Of a DNA stretch of 64,000 bases, positions 35,019 through 44,189 are shown piece by piece. The stretch is from contig CP011806.1 of NCBI GenBank assembly GCA_001664505.1, positions 5,658,793 to 5,722,792 on the forward strand, given 5' to 3'. Made by a program: the position numbers and the translations under genes. The notes beneath the pieces were generated by a model, which worked only from the letters and a program-made list of their open reading frames with translations, did not search any database and had not been told where the DNA came from. The DNA is from Acidobacteria bacterium Mor1. GTDB lineage: Bacteria; Acidobacteriota; Polarisedimenticolia; Polarisedimenticolales; Polarisedimenticolaceae. Each line of letters starts with the position of its first letter. Within the stretch, counting starts at the first letter, position 1.

Positions 35019-37433
35019 ATGAGCCGAAGTCTGTCGTGTGTTCTGCCGGGAATCTGTCTGCTGCTGGTCGCGCCCTGGGTCGCCGCGGCGCCGCCCGGTG
35101 AGATCGGCAACACGCTGCGTTTCGAGGCCGACGGCGAAACCCTGAGCTGGGACGGCGTCGCCGGGGCCGACCGCTACAACCTCTACCGCGGGGAGTCGGC
35201 GGCGGCGAACGATCTGGCCTGCCTCGGCTTCCGCCTGACCGGTTCGAGCTTCGTCGACGGCCTGGCGCCGGGGCAGCTCTTCACCTATCTGGTAACCGGC
35301 TGGAATGCCGACGGAGAGGGGAGCGCCGGCAGCGGCAGCGACGGCACGCCGCGGCTCCCGGCGGTGCCCTGCCGGGACGACGACCTGGACGACGTGCGCG
35401 ACGATCAGGACAACTGTCCCGGCCTCAATAACCCGCTGCAGCTCGATCAGGATGAAGACGCCCTCGGCGATCCCTGCGATCCGACCACCTACGATTTCGA
35501 GGGGGACACGATCGGACAGCGGCCTGCCGATGTCGAACGTCTCGGCGACCTGGCTGCGGCGACGCTGGCGGTCGAAGATGCCGGCGGCGACCTGGGCATC
35601 GACTACGCAGGGGGGGCCAGCGGAGCCCACGACCGCTTCACCCGGCTCGAGCTCGACGGCCCCCGCCAGACCCAGACCATCTATCTCGACATCGCGCCGG
35701 GTTTGAACAACGCGACCTTCGACCTGTGGGCCGACGGTAGCTGGAACGAGAACGCGGGGATCGGTCTGCTGTTCCAGGTCAGCAGCGACGACATCGTCCG
35801 GGCCTGGATTCGGCGGGGCAATCAGATCCAGTCACTGGGGGAGGTACCGCTGGTTTCCTCCGACCGCCTGCGCCTGCGGCTGACCAAGGGGGCGGGCAAC
35901 GAGAGCACCCTGGATGTCGACCGTTGGGATGGAGCCGCCTGGGTGGCCGATGAGGCGCAGTTCCTCATCCTCGACGACCGCGAGCTGTTCGGCCGCCAGC
36001 TGTCGATCGGTGAGTACAGCGGCGCCGGCCGAGTCCTGACCCGGGTCTCCGCCGAGGCGGAGCTTCCTGCGGCGCCGCTGAGCGTGATGCGCACCCTGGA
36101 GGGCTTGACCGACTGGAAGCTCTACCAGCGCGGTCCCGCAGATACGGCTCCGATCCCGGTAGACATCAGCTATCGCTCGTCGGAAGCGGCCCGGCTGGAG
36201 CTGCGGCTCAGCGAAGGGGGCGTGGCGCTGCCGGGCTTCGACTTCAGCGACAACCCGTTGGCCCTCGACCCTGCTCCGGCCGGGGCAACGGCCACGACAA
36301 CGCTGGTCGACGTGCCGGCGGGAGGGAACTACGAGCTGGAACTGCGGCTGGTCCAGGTCAGCGACGGCTCGGTGCTGGGATCGGAGACCGTCTCGGAGCT
36401 GGCGGTGGGCGATGTGTTCCTGGCCTCGGGGCAGTCGAACATGGCCGGGTACTCCAACTCCCTGGTCAATCCCGAGGCGCCGATCGACCGGGTGCACCTC
36501 TTCGGCAACGACTACGTCTGGAAGCGCGGCAGCGAGCCGATGGACTCGGGGGCCGGCCAGGTCGACATGGTCAGTTTCGAAACCCCGGCCCACTCCCTGA
36601 TGCTCCGGTTCGCCAAGGAGATCGAGCAGGCGGCCGGGGTGCCGGTGGCGATCATCCCCGCGCCCCTCGGCGGCACCAACCTGTTCAACCAGTGGCAGCG
36701 CCGGGCGGGCGATCCGGATTTCCGCGGGACGCTCTACGGCTCGTCGATCCATCGTGTGCTGCGCCAGCAGTACGCCCATCCGATCCGCGGCGTGATCTGG
36801 TACCAGGGGGAGTCGGACGTCGGCCGCGGAACCGCGCTGTACCTGGCCGACCTGCAGCAACTGGTAGCTGACTACCGCAGCGACCTGGGCGCGCCGAACC
36901 TCTACTTCGGCTCCTGTCAGCTGGCCACGACCCAGTTCACCGACCAGGACGCCTGGGTGCAGATCTCCGAGGCGCTACGGCAGCAGGCGGTTGCCGACCC
37001 GCTCAGCGTCGTCGCCGCGACGATGGATCAGCCCCGCAGCGATACGATTCATCTGAGTGTCGAGGGTTACAAGGTGGTCGGTCAGCGGCTGGCCGACGCA
37101 ATGCTCGGTGAGATCTACGGGCTGCCTTCCACCGGGCGCCCGGAGATCGTCTCGGTGGCCTACGGGACGAGTCAGGCCCAGGTGCTGGTGACCTATGACC
37201 GGCCGATCACCGGCGGGCTCGCCGTGCACTGGCGCTTCCGGGACGACGTGGGCAACATCGGCGTCAGCCTGGTCAATGTCAGCGGCAGCACGGTGACCCT
37301 CTCGCTGTTCCGGGCCGCGGGCACCGGGGGCCGGGTCAGCTACGGATACACCAACAACCCGTCGACAGCGTTGATCCAGGCGGCCGACGGCAGCGGGGCG
37401 GCGCTGTCGTTCCACAGCATTCCGGTGCAGTAG
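35019..37433 (+). CDS. Secreted sialate O-acetylesterase-like SASA-domain protein (804 aa)
   Basis: A secreted multidomain protein. A signal peptide (about 1-24) is followed by a fibronectin-like segment with NLYRGES, a thrombospondin type-3 calcium repeat (DDDLDDVRDDQDNC and DQDEDALGDPCD, about residues 124-160), a laminin-G-like stretch, and a SGNH hydrolase domain of the SASA family from about 460. The nucleophile is Ser473 in SGQSNM, the oxyanion region is WYQGESD, and the acid-base pair is Asp675 and His678. A beta-rich C-terminal domain of about 90 residues follows. Likely role: removing O-acetyl groups from extracellular glycans. The start ATG 35019 follows GAGGGGG. Confidence 0.88.
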   Translation: MSRSLSCVLPGICLLLVAPWVAAAPPGEIGNTLRFEADGETLSWDGVAGADRYNLYRGESAAANDLACLGFRLTGSSFVDGLAPGQLFTYLVTGWNADGEGSAGSGSDGTPRLPAVPCRDDDLDDVRDDQDNCPGLNNPLQLDQDEDALGDPCDPTTYDFEGDTIGQRPADVERLGDLAAATLAVEDAGGDLGIDYAGGASGAHDRFTRLELDGPRQTQTIYLDIAPGLNNATFDLWADGSWNENAGIGLLFQVSSDDIVRAWIRRGNQIQSLGEVPLVSSDRLRLRLTKGAGNESTLDVDRWDGAAWVADEAQFLILDDRELFGRQLSIGEYSGAGRVLTRVSAEAELPAAPLSVMRTLEGLTDWKLYQRGPADTAPIPVDISYRSSEAARLELRLSEGGVALPGFDFSDNPLALDPAPAGATATTTLVDVPAGGNYELELRLVQVSDGSVLGSETVSELAVGDVFLASGQSNMAGYSNSLVNPEAPIDRVHLFGNDYVWKRGSEPMDSGAGQVDMVSFETPAHSLMLRFAKEIEQAAGVPVAIIPAPLGGTNLFNQWQRRAGDPDFRGTLYGSSIHRVLRQQYAHPIRGVIWYQGESDVGRGTALYLADLQQLVADYRSDLGAPNLYFGSCQLATTQFTDQDAWVQISEALRQQAVADPLSVVAATMDQPRSDTIHLSVEGYKVVGQRLADAMLGEIYGLPSTGRPEIVSVAYGTSQAQVLVTYDRPITGGLAVHWRFRDDVGNIGVSLVNVSGSTVTLSLFRAAGTGGRVSYGYTNNPSTALIQAADGSGAALSFHSIPVQ

Positions 37434-37491
37434 CCCCTGCGGCAGGCTGGGCCGGAACCGTCGCCGAGTTGGAGCGGGCTTGCCGGTGTGT

Positions 37492-38892
37492 TCAGCCGGC
37501 TAGGATGCGCTTCGCCAGGAGCCGGGCTTCGCGGACGCAGTCGTTGACGGCAACGCCGCGGTAGGCGTTGCCGGCGACGTACAGCCCCGGCGTGGCGGCG
37601 AGGGCCGCGTCGATCCGCTGCATCCGTTCCAGGTGTCCCACCGGGTACTGTGGGATGGCCTTGGGCCAGCGGAAGATCCGGGCCTCCCGGGGTGGGCGCT
37701 TCATTCCACCGTGTGTACGGGCCAGTTCCTCGTGGACCATCCCGGTCAACGCGTCGTCGTCCATGGCCACCGCTTCCGGGTCGCGGATCCCGCCCGCCAT
37801 GGCCCGCAACAGCACCCGGTCGCCTGGGACATGATCGGGGAACACGCTTCCGGTCCAGATACATCCGAGGTGACGGGCATCCCGGGAGTCGGGGACCAGG
37901 TAGCCGAAGCCGTCCAGGGGCCGCCCCGGACTGTCCCGGTCGTAGACCAGGCAGACCACGTTGACTCCGGCGTAGGGGATCGACTCGACCTCCGAGGCCA
38001 CGGCTCCCAGCTCCCGCCCCATCAGCCCGGCCGCGGCGAAGGAGGGGATCGCCAGGACCAGCCGCCTCGTTCTCAGTTCTCCGCCCGGTGCCGACACCAC
38101 GAATCCGTGCTGGTCGGGGCGGACCTGCTGCACCGGAGTACCGGTTCGGAGCCGAGGGCCGAGTCCCTCGGCTAGGCGGTCGACGAGCACCTGCATGCCT
38201 TCATCGAAGGTCACGAGCCGGCCGCCCGGGCCGCCGGGGCCGCCACTCTCCCGTCCTGCGGCGGCCGCCTCCCGCTTGCGGGCGAACATCGCCTTGACCA
38301 GACTGCGATGGCGATCTTCCATCGCGGCCATACGGGGAAGCGCCGCTCGTAACGACAGCTTTCGCGGATCGCCGGCGAAGATGCCGGTGACCATCGCCCG
38401 CACCAGCACGTCCGCCGCTTCAGGGCCGATGCGGCGCGCGGCGAAATCGAAGATCGACTCGTCAGGTTCGGCCGACCGTCCGGCGAAGGGCTCGGCGAGA
38501 ATCCGCAGGCAGCCGCCCAGGCTCAACACCCCGGACCCGAGAAAGCCCAGGGGGCTCGTCGACAGCTCACGCATCCTGCCGCGAAGAAACAGGAAGCGCT
38601 TCTTGGCCCGGTCGTCGGCGACGCGGACCCGCTCGGCCAGCCCGAGTTCGTGGGCCAGATCCCAGGTGTCGGGGACGTTGGTCAGAAAGCCGTTGGGGCC
38701 CCACTCGCAAAGGCAGCCGTCGACCCGCTCTGAGCGCATGGTGCCGCCGGGGGATTCTGCGGCCTCCAGCAGCGTGACGTTCCACTCCGGCCGGGCCGCG
38801 ATCACGTCCCGGGCCAGCACGAGGCCGGAGATGCCCGCGCCGATCACCGTCAGATCGAGTGTCGAGTTCCCGTGGGATGTTTCGTCAGGCAT
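37492..38892 (-). CDS. hemY: Protoporphyrinogen/coproporphyrinogen oxidase
   Basis: A 466-residue FAD enzyme of heme synthesis that oxidises protoporphyrinogen IX (or coproporphyrinogen III in coproporphyrin-pathway organisms). The FAD motif VIGAGISGL is at about residues 16-24, followed by LLEAAESPGGTMRSE. The mid-chain FAGDPRKLSLRAALPRM and the C-terminal LYVAGNAYRGVAVNDCV are typical of HemY. The start is 4 nt after the stop of hemN, so the two are co-transcribed. Which of the two substrates is used cannot be decided from this sequence. Confidence 0.94.
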   Translation of the reverse strand: MPDETSHGNSTLDLTVIGAGISGLVLARDVIAARPEWNVTLLEAAESPGGTMRSERVDGCLCEWGPNGFLTNVPDTWDLAHELGLAERVRVADDRAKKRFLFLRGRMRELSTSPLGFLGSGVLSLGGCLRILAEPFAGRSAEPDESIFDFAARRIGPEAADVLVRAMVTGIFAGDPRKLSLRAALPRMAAMEDRHRSLVKAMFARKREAAAAGRESGGPGGPGGRLVTFDEGMQVLVDRLAEGLGPRLRTGTPVQQVRPDQHGFVVSAPGGELRTRRLVLAIPSFAAAGLMGRELGAVASEVESIPYAGVNVVCLVYDRDSPGRPLDGFGYLVPDSRDARHLGCIWTGSVFPDHVPGDRVLLRAMAGGIRDPEAVAMDDDALTGMVHEELARTHGGMKRPPREARIFRWPKAIPQYPVGHLERMQRIDAALAATPGLYVAGNAYRGVAVNDCVREARLLAKRILAG

Positions 38893-38896
38893 CGGG

Positions 38897-40285
38897 TCAG
38901 ACGGTCTTCGAGTAGAGCGGCCGATCGTCGTGGCTCGGAGAGAGATAGCGATCGAACACCATGGAAATGTTCCGCACGAACAGCCGCCCCGCCGGGGTTA
39001 CCGCGAGGCGCTCGTCGTCGGAGCTCCAGAAAGACGCGTCCACCTCGTGCTGTAGTCGCTCGAGGGCATCGTCGAAGTAGTCGGGAAAGGGAGTCGCGAA
39101 GCGCCGCCGGAAATCGGCGTAATCCACGGTGAAGTTGCACATCAGTTCCCGGATGACGTGGCGGCGAATGCGGTCGTCACGATCGAGCAGGTAGCCCCGT
39201 TCGATCGGGAACTCGCCGGCGTCCAGTGCCGCGTAGTAGTCCGACAGCTTCTTGTGGTTCTGGGCGAAGGCACCGTCGACGTCGCCGATACCGGAGATGC
39301 CGCATGCGATCAGATCCTCGGCGGCCCGGACCGCGTAGCCCATGAAATTCCGGGTCAGCCGCCCCTGGCGCTGGGCCTGGACCAGCTCGTCGCCGGGTAG
39401 CGCGAAGTGGTCCATACCGATCGGCACGTAGCCGGATCCGGTGAAGGCCTCATGAGCCGCCGCGTAGAGCTCGAATTTGGTCTCTCGTCCGGGCAGCCGT
39501 TCGATATCCATCTTTTTCTGGTGCGGTCGGATCCAGGGCACGTGGGCGTAGGAGTAGACGGCGACCCGTTGAGGCTCGAGGGCCACCGCCTGGTCCAGGC
39601 TGCGGCGGAAGGACTCGGGAGACTGTCCCGGCAGGCCGTAGATCAGATCGAAGTTGATCTGGTCGAAGCCGAGAGCCCGGGCCTGTTCCAGCAGGGTGAC
39701 CGTCTGTTCCAGGGACTGGTTGCGCCCGATCAGCTCCTGGACCTCGGGGTCGAAGTCCTGCACGCCGAGGCTCAGGCGGTTGAAGCCCAGTTCCTTCAGC
39801 AGATGCATCTGCTCGGCGGTGGTGACCCGCGGGTCGATCTCTACCGCGATCTCGGCCACGGCGTCCAACTCGAATCGGCTCGAGACCGCCGCGAACAACT
39901 CACGCATCTCCGCGGCGGACAGGTGGGTCGGGGTGCCTCCACCCCAGTGGAGTTGAGAGACCCGGCGCCGGTCGGGCAGCGCCCGGGCGACCCGGTCGAT
40001 CTCGGTCACCAGATGATCGAGGTAGTTGCGTACCACGTCTTCCCGCCGGGTGATGACCACGTGGCATCCGCAGTACAGGCAGCGCTCGCGGCAGAAGGGG
40101 ACGTGTAGATAGAGTGCAAGCGGGTCGTCGGACCGGGCGTTGGCGCCCGCCAGTTGCTCGGAGTACTCACGGGGCCCGAAACCGGTGTGGAACTGGGGTG
40201 CGGTGGGATAGCTGGTGTAGCGCGGTCCCGGCCGGTCGTGTCGCGCCAGGAGTTGGGCCGTCACCTGGGTTGCCGCTGGTGCCAT
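38897..40285 (-). CDS. hemN: Oxygen-independent coproporphyrinogen III oxidase
   Basis: A 462-residue radical SAM enzyme that decarboxylates coproporphyrinogen III without oxygen. The iron-sulfur cluster cysteines are Cys65, Cys69 and Cys72 (with Cys74) in FCRERCLYCGC. Other signatures are the RYTSYPTAPQFH start, LHWGGGTPT, NRLSLGVQDFDPEVQ, YGLPGQSPESF and YSYAHVPW. The ATG at 40285 has GGGGAG at short spacing; a TTG 21 nt upstream has none. The 4-nt gap to hemY makes an operon. Both oxygen-independent and FAD-dependent steps together suggest a facultative or aerobic-capable lifestyle. Confidence 0.96.
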   Translation of the reverse strand: MAPAATQVTAQLLARHDRPGPRYTSYPTAPQFHTGFGPREYSEQLAGANARSDDPLALYLHVPFCRERCLYCGCHVVITRREDVVRNYLDHLVTEIDRVARALPDRRRVSQLHWGGGTPTHLSAAEMRELFAAVSSRFELDAVAEIAVEIDPRVTTAEQMHLLKELGFNRLSLGVQDFDPEVQELIGRNQSLEQTVTLLEQARALGFDQINFDLIYGLPGQSPESFRRSLDQAVALEPQRVAVYSYAHVPWIRPHQKKMDIERLPGRETKFELYAAAHEAFTGSGYVPIGMDHFALPGDELVQAQRQGRLTRNFMGYAVRAAEDLIACGISGIGDVDGAFAQNHKKLSDYYAALDAGEFPIERGYLLDRDDRIRRHVIRELMCNFTVDYADFRRRFATPFPDYFDDALERLQHEVDASFWSSDDERLAVTPAGRLFVRNISMVFDRYLSPSHDDRPLYSKTV

Positions 40286-40296
40286 GGTCTCCCCGG

Positions 40297-40317
40297 AGCC
40301 GGGCAAGGGACCCGGCT
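40297..40317. repeat. Intergenic CAAGG-loop hairpin upstream of hemN
   Basis: A 7-bp perfect stem (AGCCGGG with CCCGGCT) encloses the loop CAAGGGA, 12 nt before the hemN start. An element of the same size and loop (CAAGGGG) lies at 43282-43302, and a larger relative follows sodC. Its role is unknown; it could affect hemN translation or mRNA stability. Confidence 0.55.
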
Positions 40318-40392
40318 ACTCCACATTGTAGGCAATGGGAGCCCGGTTGCCCCTCCCCGAAGAAGACCGTGTCCGGCCGCATTGTGCAGGCC

Positions 40393-40896
40393 CTAACTCT
40401 TGCGGGTGGTTTCGGCTCGGGGGCGCAGGCGGTGGAGCAGGGCCCAGGCGCTGGTGCCGGCCAGGGCCAGGGCGGCCGCGGCGGAAAGGGCCAGCGCCCA
40501 ACCCGGTGCACCGGCGACGGTCGCTCCCGTTTCTTCCAGCAGGCCGCGAACCGCCTGCTGCCACGGGGTCGGCATGGCCAGGAGCGCGGCGACGCCGGCC
40601 ACCACGGTCAGGGCCAGCGGAACCGCGAGTTCGGCGATGCGCAGGGCACCGGTCGCCTCGTCGGTGCGGCTCCGGCGGCGGCGCAGGTAGGCCTTCCACC
40701 AGACCTGGGTGGCGTTGACCTGGGGTTCGCCCAGCTGGGCGCGCTCGCTCAGGGCCAGGGCGCCGAGCCGCCGGGCCAGGCTCGCGGTCTCGCGGCAAGA
40801 GCTGCAGCTTTCCAGGTGTTCGCTGACCGAGAGGTCGCCGTCGGCGCCGGCGCGCACGGCTCGCAGGATCGCCGCTTCCCGTGGGCAGCCGTTCAT
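40393..40896 (-). CDS. Zinc-finger anti-sigma factor, membrane (167 aa)
   Basis: A probable anti-sigma factor. The N-terminus has the ZAS-type motif His27-x3-Cys31-x2-Cys34 in a cytosolic domain of about 85 residues, followed by two membrane spans (about 92-112 and 130-155) and a short basic tail. It has little periplasmic domain, unlike the anti-sigma factor at 9680. Its ATG overlaps the stop of the ECF sigma gene as ATGA, so it is the last gene of a three-gene overlapping operon. The input signal cannot be inferred. Confidence 0.87.
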   Translation of the reverse strand: MNGCPREAAILRAVRAGADGDLSVSEHLESCSSCRETASLARRLGALALSERAQLGEPQVNATQVWWKAYLRRRRSRTDEATGALRIAELAVPLALTVVAGVAALLAMPTPWQQAVRGLLEETGATVAGAPGWALALSAAAALALAGTSAWALLHRLRPRAETTRKS

Positions 40897-41435
40897 GACC
40901 GCCCGCCTTTCTCGAGCAGCGATGCCAGCTTCTTGCGGGCGCGGAACAGGATGACCCGCACGCTCCGCTCGTGAACGCTGAACACGCCGGCGATCTCGCG
41001 GTGGTCGAGACCTTCGACGTAGGCCAGCCAGACCATTGCCCGGTCCCGGGGCTTGAGCTTGTCCAGCGCCCGCTCCAGATCGACGTCGACCACGGTGGCG
41101 TCCCCGGCGGGTTCCGACGGGCGGGCATCCAGCGGTGCTTCCCGGCGCCGCTTGCGCCAGCGGTCGGTGAACAGGTTGGTCGCCGTGCGGTAGAGGTAGG
41201 ACTTGAGCTGGGCCGGAGACTCGTAGCGGGGCGAGGCCTGCATCAGGCGGATGAACGCCTCCTGGGCCAGGTCCTCGGCCACGGTGCGGCTTCCGGCGAG
41301 CCGGGTCAGGTAGGAGCGAAGGGGAGCCGAGGTGCTGTCGTAGAAGGCCTGGAAGGCCGGCGGTTCCATGATCTCGCCCGGCTGCGCGATGGCGTCCTGG
41401 ACCGTCGTCTGCCTGAGCACGTTCTGCAAGCTCAT
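40893..41435 (-). CDS. ECF-family RNA polymerase sigma factor (180 aa)
   Basis: An ECF sigma factor with region 2 at about residues 25-90 (FQAFYDSTSAPLRSYL, then AEDLAQEAFIRLMQ and LKSYLYRTATNLFTDRWR) and region 4 at about 120-175 (LKPRDRAMVWLAYVEGLDHR, EIAGVFSV and VRVILFRARKKLASLL). The start is ATG 41433-41435 with CGGAG upstream; an extension to 41501 is unsupported. Both ends overlap neighbours as ATGA, linking it with the two-span protein upstream and the anti-sigma factor downstream. The regulon is unknown. Confidence 0.92.
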   Translation of the reverse strand: MSLQNVLRQTTVQDAIAQPGEIMEPPAFQAFYDSTSAPLRSYLTRLAGSRTVAEDLAQEAFIRLMQASPRYESPAQLKSYLYRTATNLFTDRWRKRRREAPLDARPSEPAGDATVVDVDLERALDKLKPRDRAMVWLAYVEGLDHREIAGVFSVHERSVRVILFRARKKLASLLEKGGRS

Positions 41436-41917
41436 GACTGCTCCGTTGCCGGCCTGTGCTCGATGGAGTTGCGTTCGCTGTCCGGCTCGAGCAGGCCCCA
41501 CTGGCGGCTGAGCCGATAGGATATCCCGGAGGAGAGCAGGAAGCCCATGCCCAGGGCGCCCAGCAGGATGCCCATGACCACGAAACCCTCGTCACCCCGG
41601 TAGTAGATCCCGAGCGCCAACATCGCCATGCCCGCGATCCCCAGCACCGCGCCGGCCTGCAGGCCGAACAGCACCCGCCGGTGGACGTTGCCGTTGCGCT
41701 CCCGGCCGAGGGAGTCGAACAGCCGCTCGGATGCGGTGGATTCCAGCAGGGCGCGGACGTCGGCGGGGTCGCTCAGCTTGTCGAACAGCTTGTCGTGAAA
41801 GTTGACCATCGCCTTCAGTTCGCGGCGGTGAGTCAGGGTCTTGAAGATGTTGTGCAGGGTCCAGAACACACCGGTGATGGCTGCTGACGTGGCCAGGATT
41901 TCTTCGATATGGACCAT
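41432..41917 (-). CDS. Two-span membrane protein heading the second ECF sigma operon (161 aa)
   Basis: I do not recognise a family. The N-terminal hydrophobic segment (about residues 7-25) is followed by a cytosolic or periplasmic helical region rich in charged residues (30-85) and a pair of membrane helices (about 92-112 and 117-137). The C-terminal tail is polar. The gene ends overlapping the sigma start as ATGA, which suggests it belongs to the signalling pathway. The length and topology recall PspC-like or DUF6249-type membrane proteins, but I cannot confirm either. Confidence 0.8.
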   Translation of the reverse strand: MVHIEEILATSAAITGVFWTLHNIFKTLTHRRELKAMVNFHDKLFDKLSDPADVRALLESTASERLFDSLGRERNGNVHRRVLFGLQAGAVLGIAGMAMLALGIYYRGDEGFVVMGILLGALGMGFLLSSGISYRLSRQWGLLEPDSERNSIEHRPATEQS

Positions 41918-42076
41918 CCGTCTCCGTTCCTCTCTCTGGCGATGTCCGCCGCCCCTGGGCGGTGCCCCTGCTGCAGGGGATTGGATGCCGCCGCGTCTCG
42001 CGTTGTTACAGAGTGGAGACGGATGGAAGGGAGCCGAGGTTAACGGATATTGACGGGCCGGCCGGCGGCCAGGGCT

Positions 42077-42610
42077 TTATCGCTTCAGTTTCGCCTGAAT
42101 GCGGGCCGCCGAGTCGCTGTTCATCCGGGTTTCGAGCTCCGCCAGCGGGGTCCAGGCCCCCTGCCTGGTCTCGTGGCCGCATTGGAAGCTCTCGGTCGGG
42201 GACTGGAACAGAAAGCGGACGTCGAAGTGTTCGTGGCCGGGCTCGGCTCCCCGGGCGGGGATCGGGTGGATGTCCAGGTCGAACAGGCCGGGGGCACGGG
42301 CCGCCAGGGGCAGCCCGCGCAGGCCGACCTCTTCCTCGGCCTCCCGGCGCGCCGCTTCCAGCACGTCGGCGTCTCCCGGTTCGACGTGGCCTCCCGGTTG
42401 TAGCCAGCGGCCGAGGGTCGGGTGCCGAATCAGGAGCAGCGCGTCGCCGGCAGGGGAGAGGATGAAGGCGCTTGCGGTGACGTGGCCGGGGATGAACTGG
42501 CCTCGGTCGAAGGGCGCCGGCGTGGACTCGAGCAACCGGACGAAACGCTGCCGGAAGGCCCGCTCGACGTCATCCACCGGGGCGTAGGCGGCGAGCAGGC
42601 CGGGCAGCAC
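42077..42610 (-). CDS. Nudix hydrolase (177 aa)
   Basis: A Nudix pyrophosphohydrolase acting on nucleoside diphosphate-linked substrates. The Nudix box is GGHVEPGDADVL followed by EAARREAEEEVGL, at about residues 76-100, with the catalytic Arg-Glu and Glu-Glu pairs kept. The N-terminal helical part (about 1-40) is family-specific. Substrate is unknown. The start is GTG at 42610, 4 nt after the grpE stop; no strong ribosome binding site is visible, so translation is probably coupled to grpE. It is convergent with no gene; 159 nt with no recognisable element separate it from the next gene upstream in coordinates. Confidence 0.87.
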   Translation of the reverse strand: MLPGLLAAYAPVDDVERAFRQRFVRLLESTPAPFDRGQFIPGHVTASAFILSPAGDALLLIRHPTLGRWLQPGGHVEPGDADVLEAARREAEEEVGLRGLPLAARAPGLFDLDIHPIPARGAEPGHEHFDVRFLFQSPTESFQCGHETRQGAWTPLAELETRMNSDSAARIQAKLKR

Positions 42611-42614
42611 CGGT

Positions 42615-43244
42615 TCAGCCCGAGAACTTGCCGACGACGACCCGGGCCGGGCGCACGACCTGGTCGCCCATGCGGTATCCCGGGCGCATGGTCTGGAGCA
42701 CCTTGTTGTTCTGAGCCGGGTCCTGCACCGGCACCAGCGAGAGCGCTTCCGCGACCTCGGGGTCGAACTCCTCGCCCTCGGGCTGGATTTGTTCGACACC
42801 CTGCCGGGTCAGCGACGCCAGGAACTGGGAGCGGACCATGGCGACGCCGTCGGCCAGCGGCTTGGCCTCGGGGATCCCTTCGGCATGGCTCAGGGCCAGA
42901 TCGAGGTTGTCGATCGATTCCAGCAGCTCGCCGACCAGGCCGCTGAACTGCAGGGAGACCCGCCGTTCCACATCCCGGTTGAGCCGCTCGCGGAACTGAT
43001 CCTGCTCGGCCTGGGATGCCTTGAACGCCTCGATGTACTCGTGGAGCTTGGTCTCGGCGGCCTCGGCCCGCTGCCGGTACTCGTCGATGATCGTCGGCAC
43101 CGTCGAGGTCGGCTCGTCGTCGTCGCCGCTTTCCTCGTCCCGGTCTTCCCGGGCCCAGTGCCGCTTGTCCTCGACCTTGATGCGAGGCTCTTCCTGCTCC
43201 TCGCCGTTGGCTCCGTTCTCCAAAGTCTCGTCGGTATCCGACAT
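42615..43244 (-). CDS. grpE: GrpE nucleotide exchange factor
   Basis: A 209-residue co-chaperone that releases ADP from DnaK. The acidic N-terminus (about 1-55) is followed by the long helix expected for dimerisation, the helical region around SQFLASLTRQGVEQI, and the beta-domain ending PGYRMGDQVVRPARVVVGKF, which is characteristic. The start ATG 43244 has GAGGG upstream; ATG 43265 is a weaker alternative. dnaK and dnaJ are not adjacent. The gene forms an operon with the Nudix hydrolase downstream. Confidence 0.95.
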   Translation of the reverse strand: MSDTDETLENGANGEEQEEPRIKVEDKRHWAREDRDEESGDDDEPTSTVPTIIDEYRQRAEAAETKLHEYIEAFKASQAEQDQFRERLNRDVERRVSLQFSGLVGELLESIDNLDLALSHAEGIPEAKPLADGVAMVRSQFLASLTRQGVEQIQPEGEEFDPEVAEALSLVPVQDPAQNNKVLQTMRPGYRMGDQVVRPARVVVGKFSG

Positions 43245-43281
43245 CGTGTCCCTCGTCTCGGGCATGCTCAGGCTCTCTGTG

Positions 43282-43302
43282 GGCCGGGCAAGGGGCCCGG
43301 CC
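43282..43302. repeat. Intergenic CAAGG-loop hairpin upstream of grpE
   Basis: A 7-bp perfect stem (GGCCGGG with CCCGGCC) encloses the loop CAAGGGG, 38 nt before the grpE start. It shares size and loop with the hairpin at 40297-40317. It could be a terminator-like or mRNA-processing element, or a short repetitive sequence. Confidence 0.55.
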
Positions 43303-43337
43303 GGGCGGATTATAGGAGAACTCGGTAGGGGCTCGCC

Positions 43338-44189
43338 CTACCGGCTGCCGCCGACCAGCCGGCGGATCCGTTCCTCGATGGGCGGATGGGTGGCGAACAG
43401 GCCCCGGAATTGGCCCAGGGAGAGCGGCATCACGATGAACATGTGGCTGGTGGCCGCCGTCGCCCGGGTGGGGACCCGCTGGGAGTAGCGGCCCAGCTTT
43501 TCCAGCGCCGAGGCCAGCCCGTAGGGGCTGCCGGCGATCTCGGCACCGGTGGCGTCGGCGGCGTACTCCCGGGAGCGGGAGACCGACATCTGGACGATCC
43601 CCGCCGCGATCGGCGCGATGAGCGCCATGCCCAGCAGCGCCAGCGGGTGGGCGCCTTCGCCGTCGCGATGCCCGCCGCCGCCGAAGATCGCCATCCACTG
43701 GAACATGCTGGCCAGCATGCTCACGGCGCCGGCGATGGTCGCCGCGATCGAGGCGGTCAGGATGTCCCGGTTCTTGATGTGAGCCAGTTCGTGGGCCACC
43801 ACGCCGGCCAACTCGTCATCGTTCATCGATTGCATCAGCCCACGGGTGACCGCCACGGCGGAGTGGGCCGGGTTGCGTCCGGTGGCAAAGGCGTTGGGCG
43901 CATCCTGCGGCAGCACGTAGAGCGCAGGCATGGGCAGCCCTGCCCGGGCCACCAGGTTACGGGTGATGGCGTGAAGGCGCGGAGCCTCGGAAGCGGTGAC
44001 CGGCGACGCCTTGTACATGCGCAGCACGATCTTGTCCGAGAACCAGTAGGCGCTGAAGTTCATCACCACCGCGAGCCCCAGCGCGAAGATCATGCCGACG
44101 CTCCCGCCGGCCCATTGACCCATCATCACCAGGATGCCGGTCAGGGCACCGAGCAGGACGGCGGTCTTCAGATAGTTCGTTGTGCTCAT
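43338..44189 (-). CDS. htpX: Membrane metalloprotease HtpX
   Basis: A 283-residue M48 zinc metalloprotease of the inner membrane that removes misfolded membrane proteins. Two N-terminal membrane helices (about 8-26 and 31-50) precede NAFATGRNPAHSAVAV and the zinc site His133-Glu134-Leu-Ala-His137 in VAHELAHIKNRD. Two further helices follow, and the third zinc ligand glutamate lies in SREYAADATGAEI. The start ATG 44189 follows GGAGAG. It is one of several heat-stress genes on this strand. Confidence 0.95.
   Translation of the reverse strand: MSTTNYLKTAVLLGALTGILVMMGQWAGGSVGMIFALGLAVVMNFSAYWFSDKIVLRMYKASPVTASEAPRLHAITRNLVARAGLPMPALYVLPQDAPNAFATGRNPAHSAVAVTRGLMQSMNDDELAGVVAHELAHIKNRDILTASIAATIAGAVSMLASMFQWMAIFGGGGHRDGEGAHPLALLGMALIAPIAAGIVQMSVSRSREYAADATGAEIAGSPYGLASALEKLGRYSQRVPTRATAATSHMFIVMPLSLGQFRGLFATHPPIEERIRRLVGGSR

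Noticed and set aside
40285..40306. TTG start for hemN seven codons upstream
   Set aside because: No ribosome binding site precedes it, and the ATG at 40285 fits the family better.
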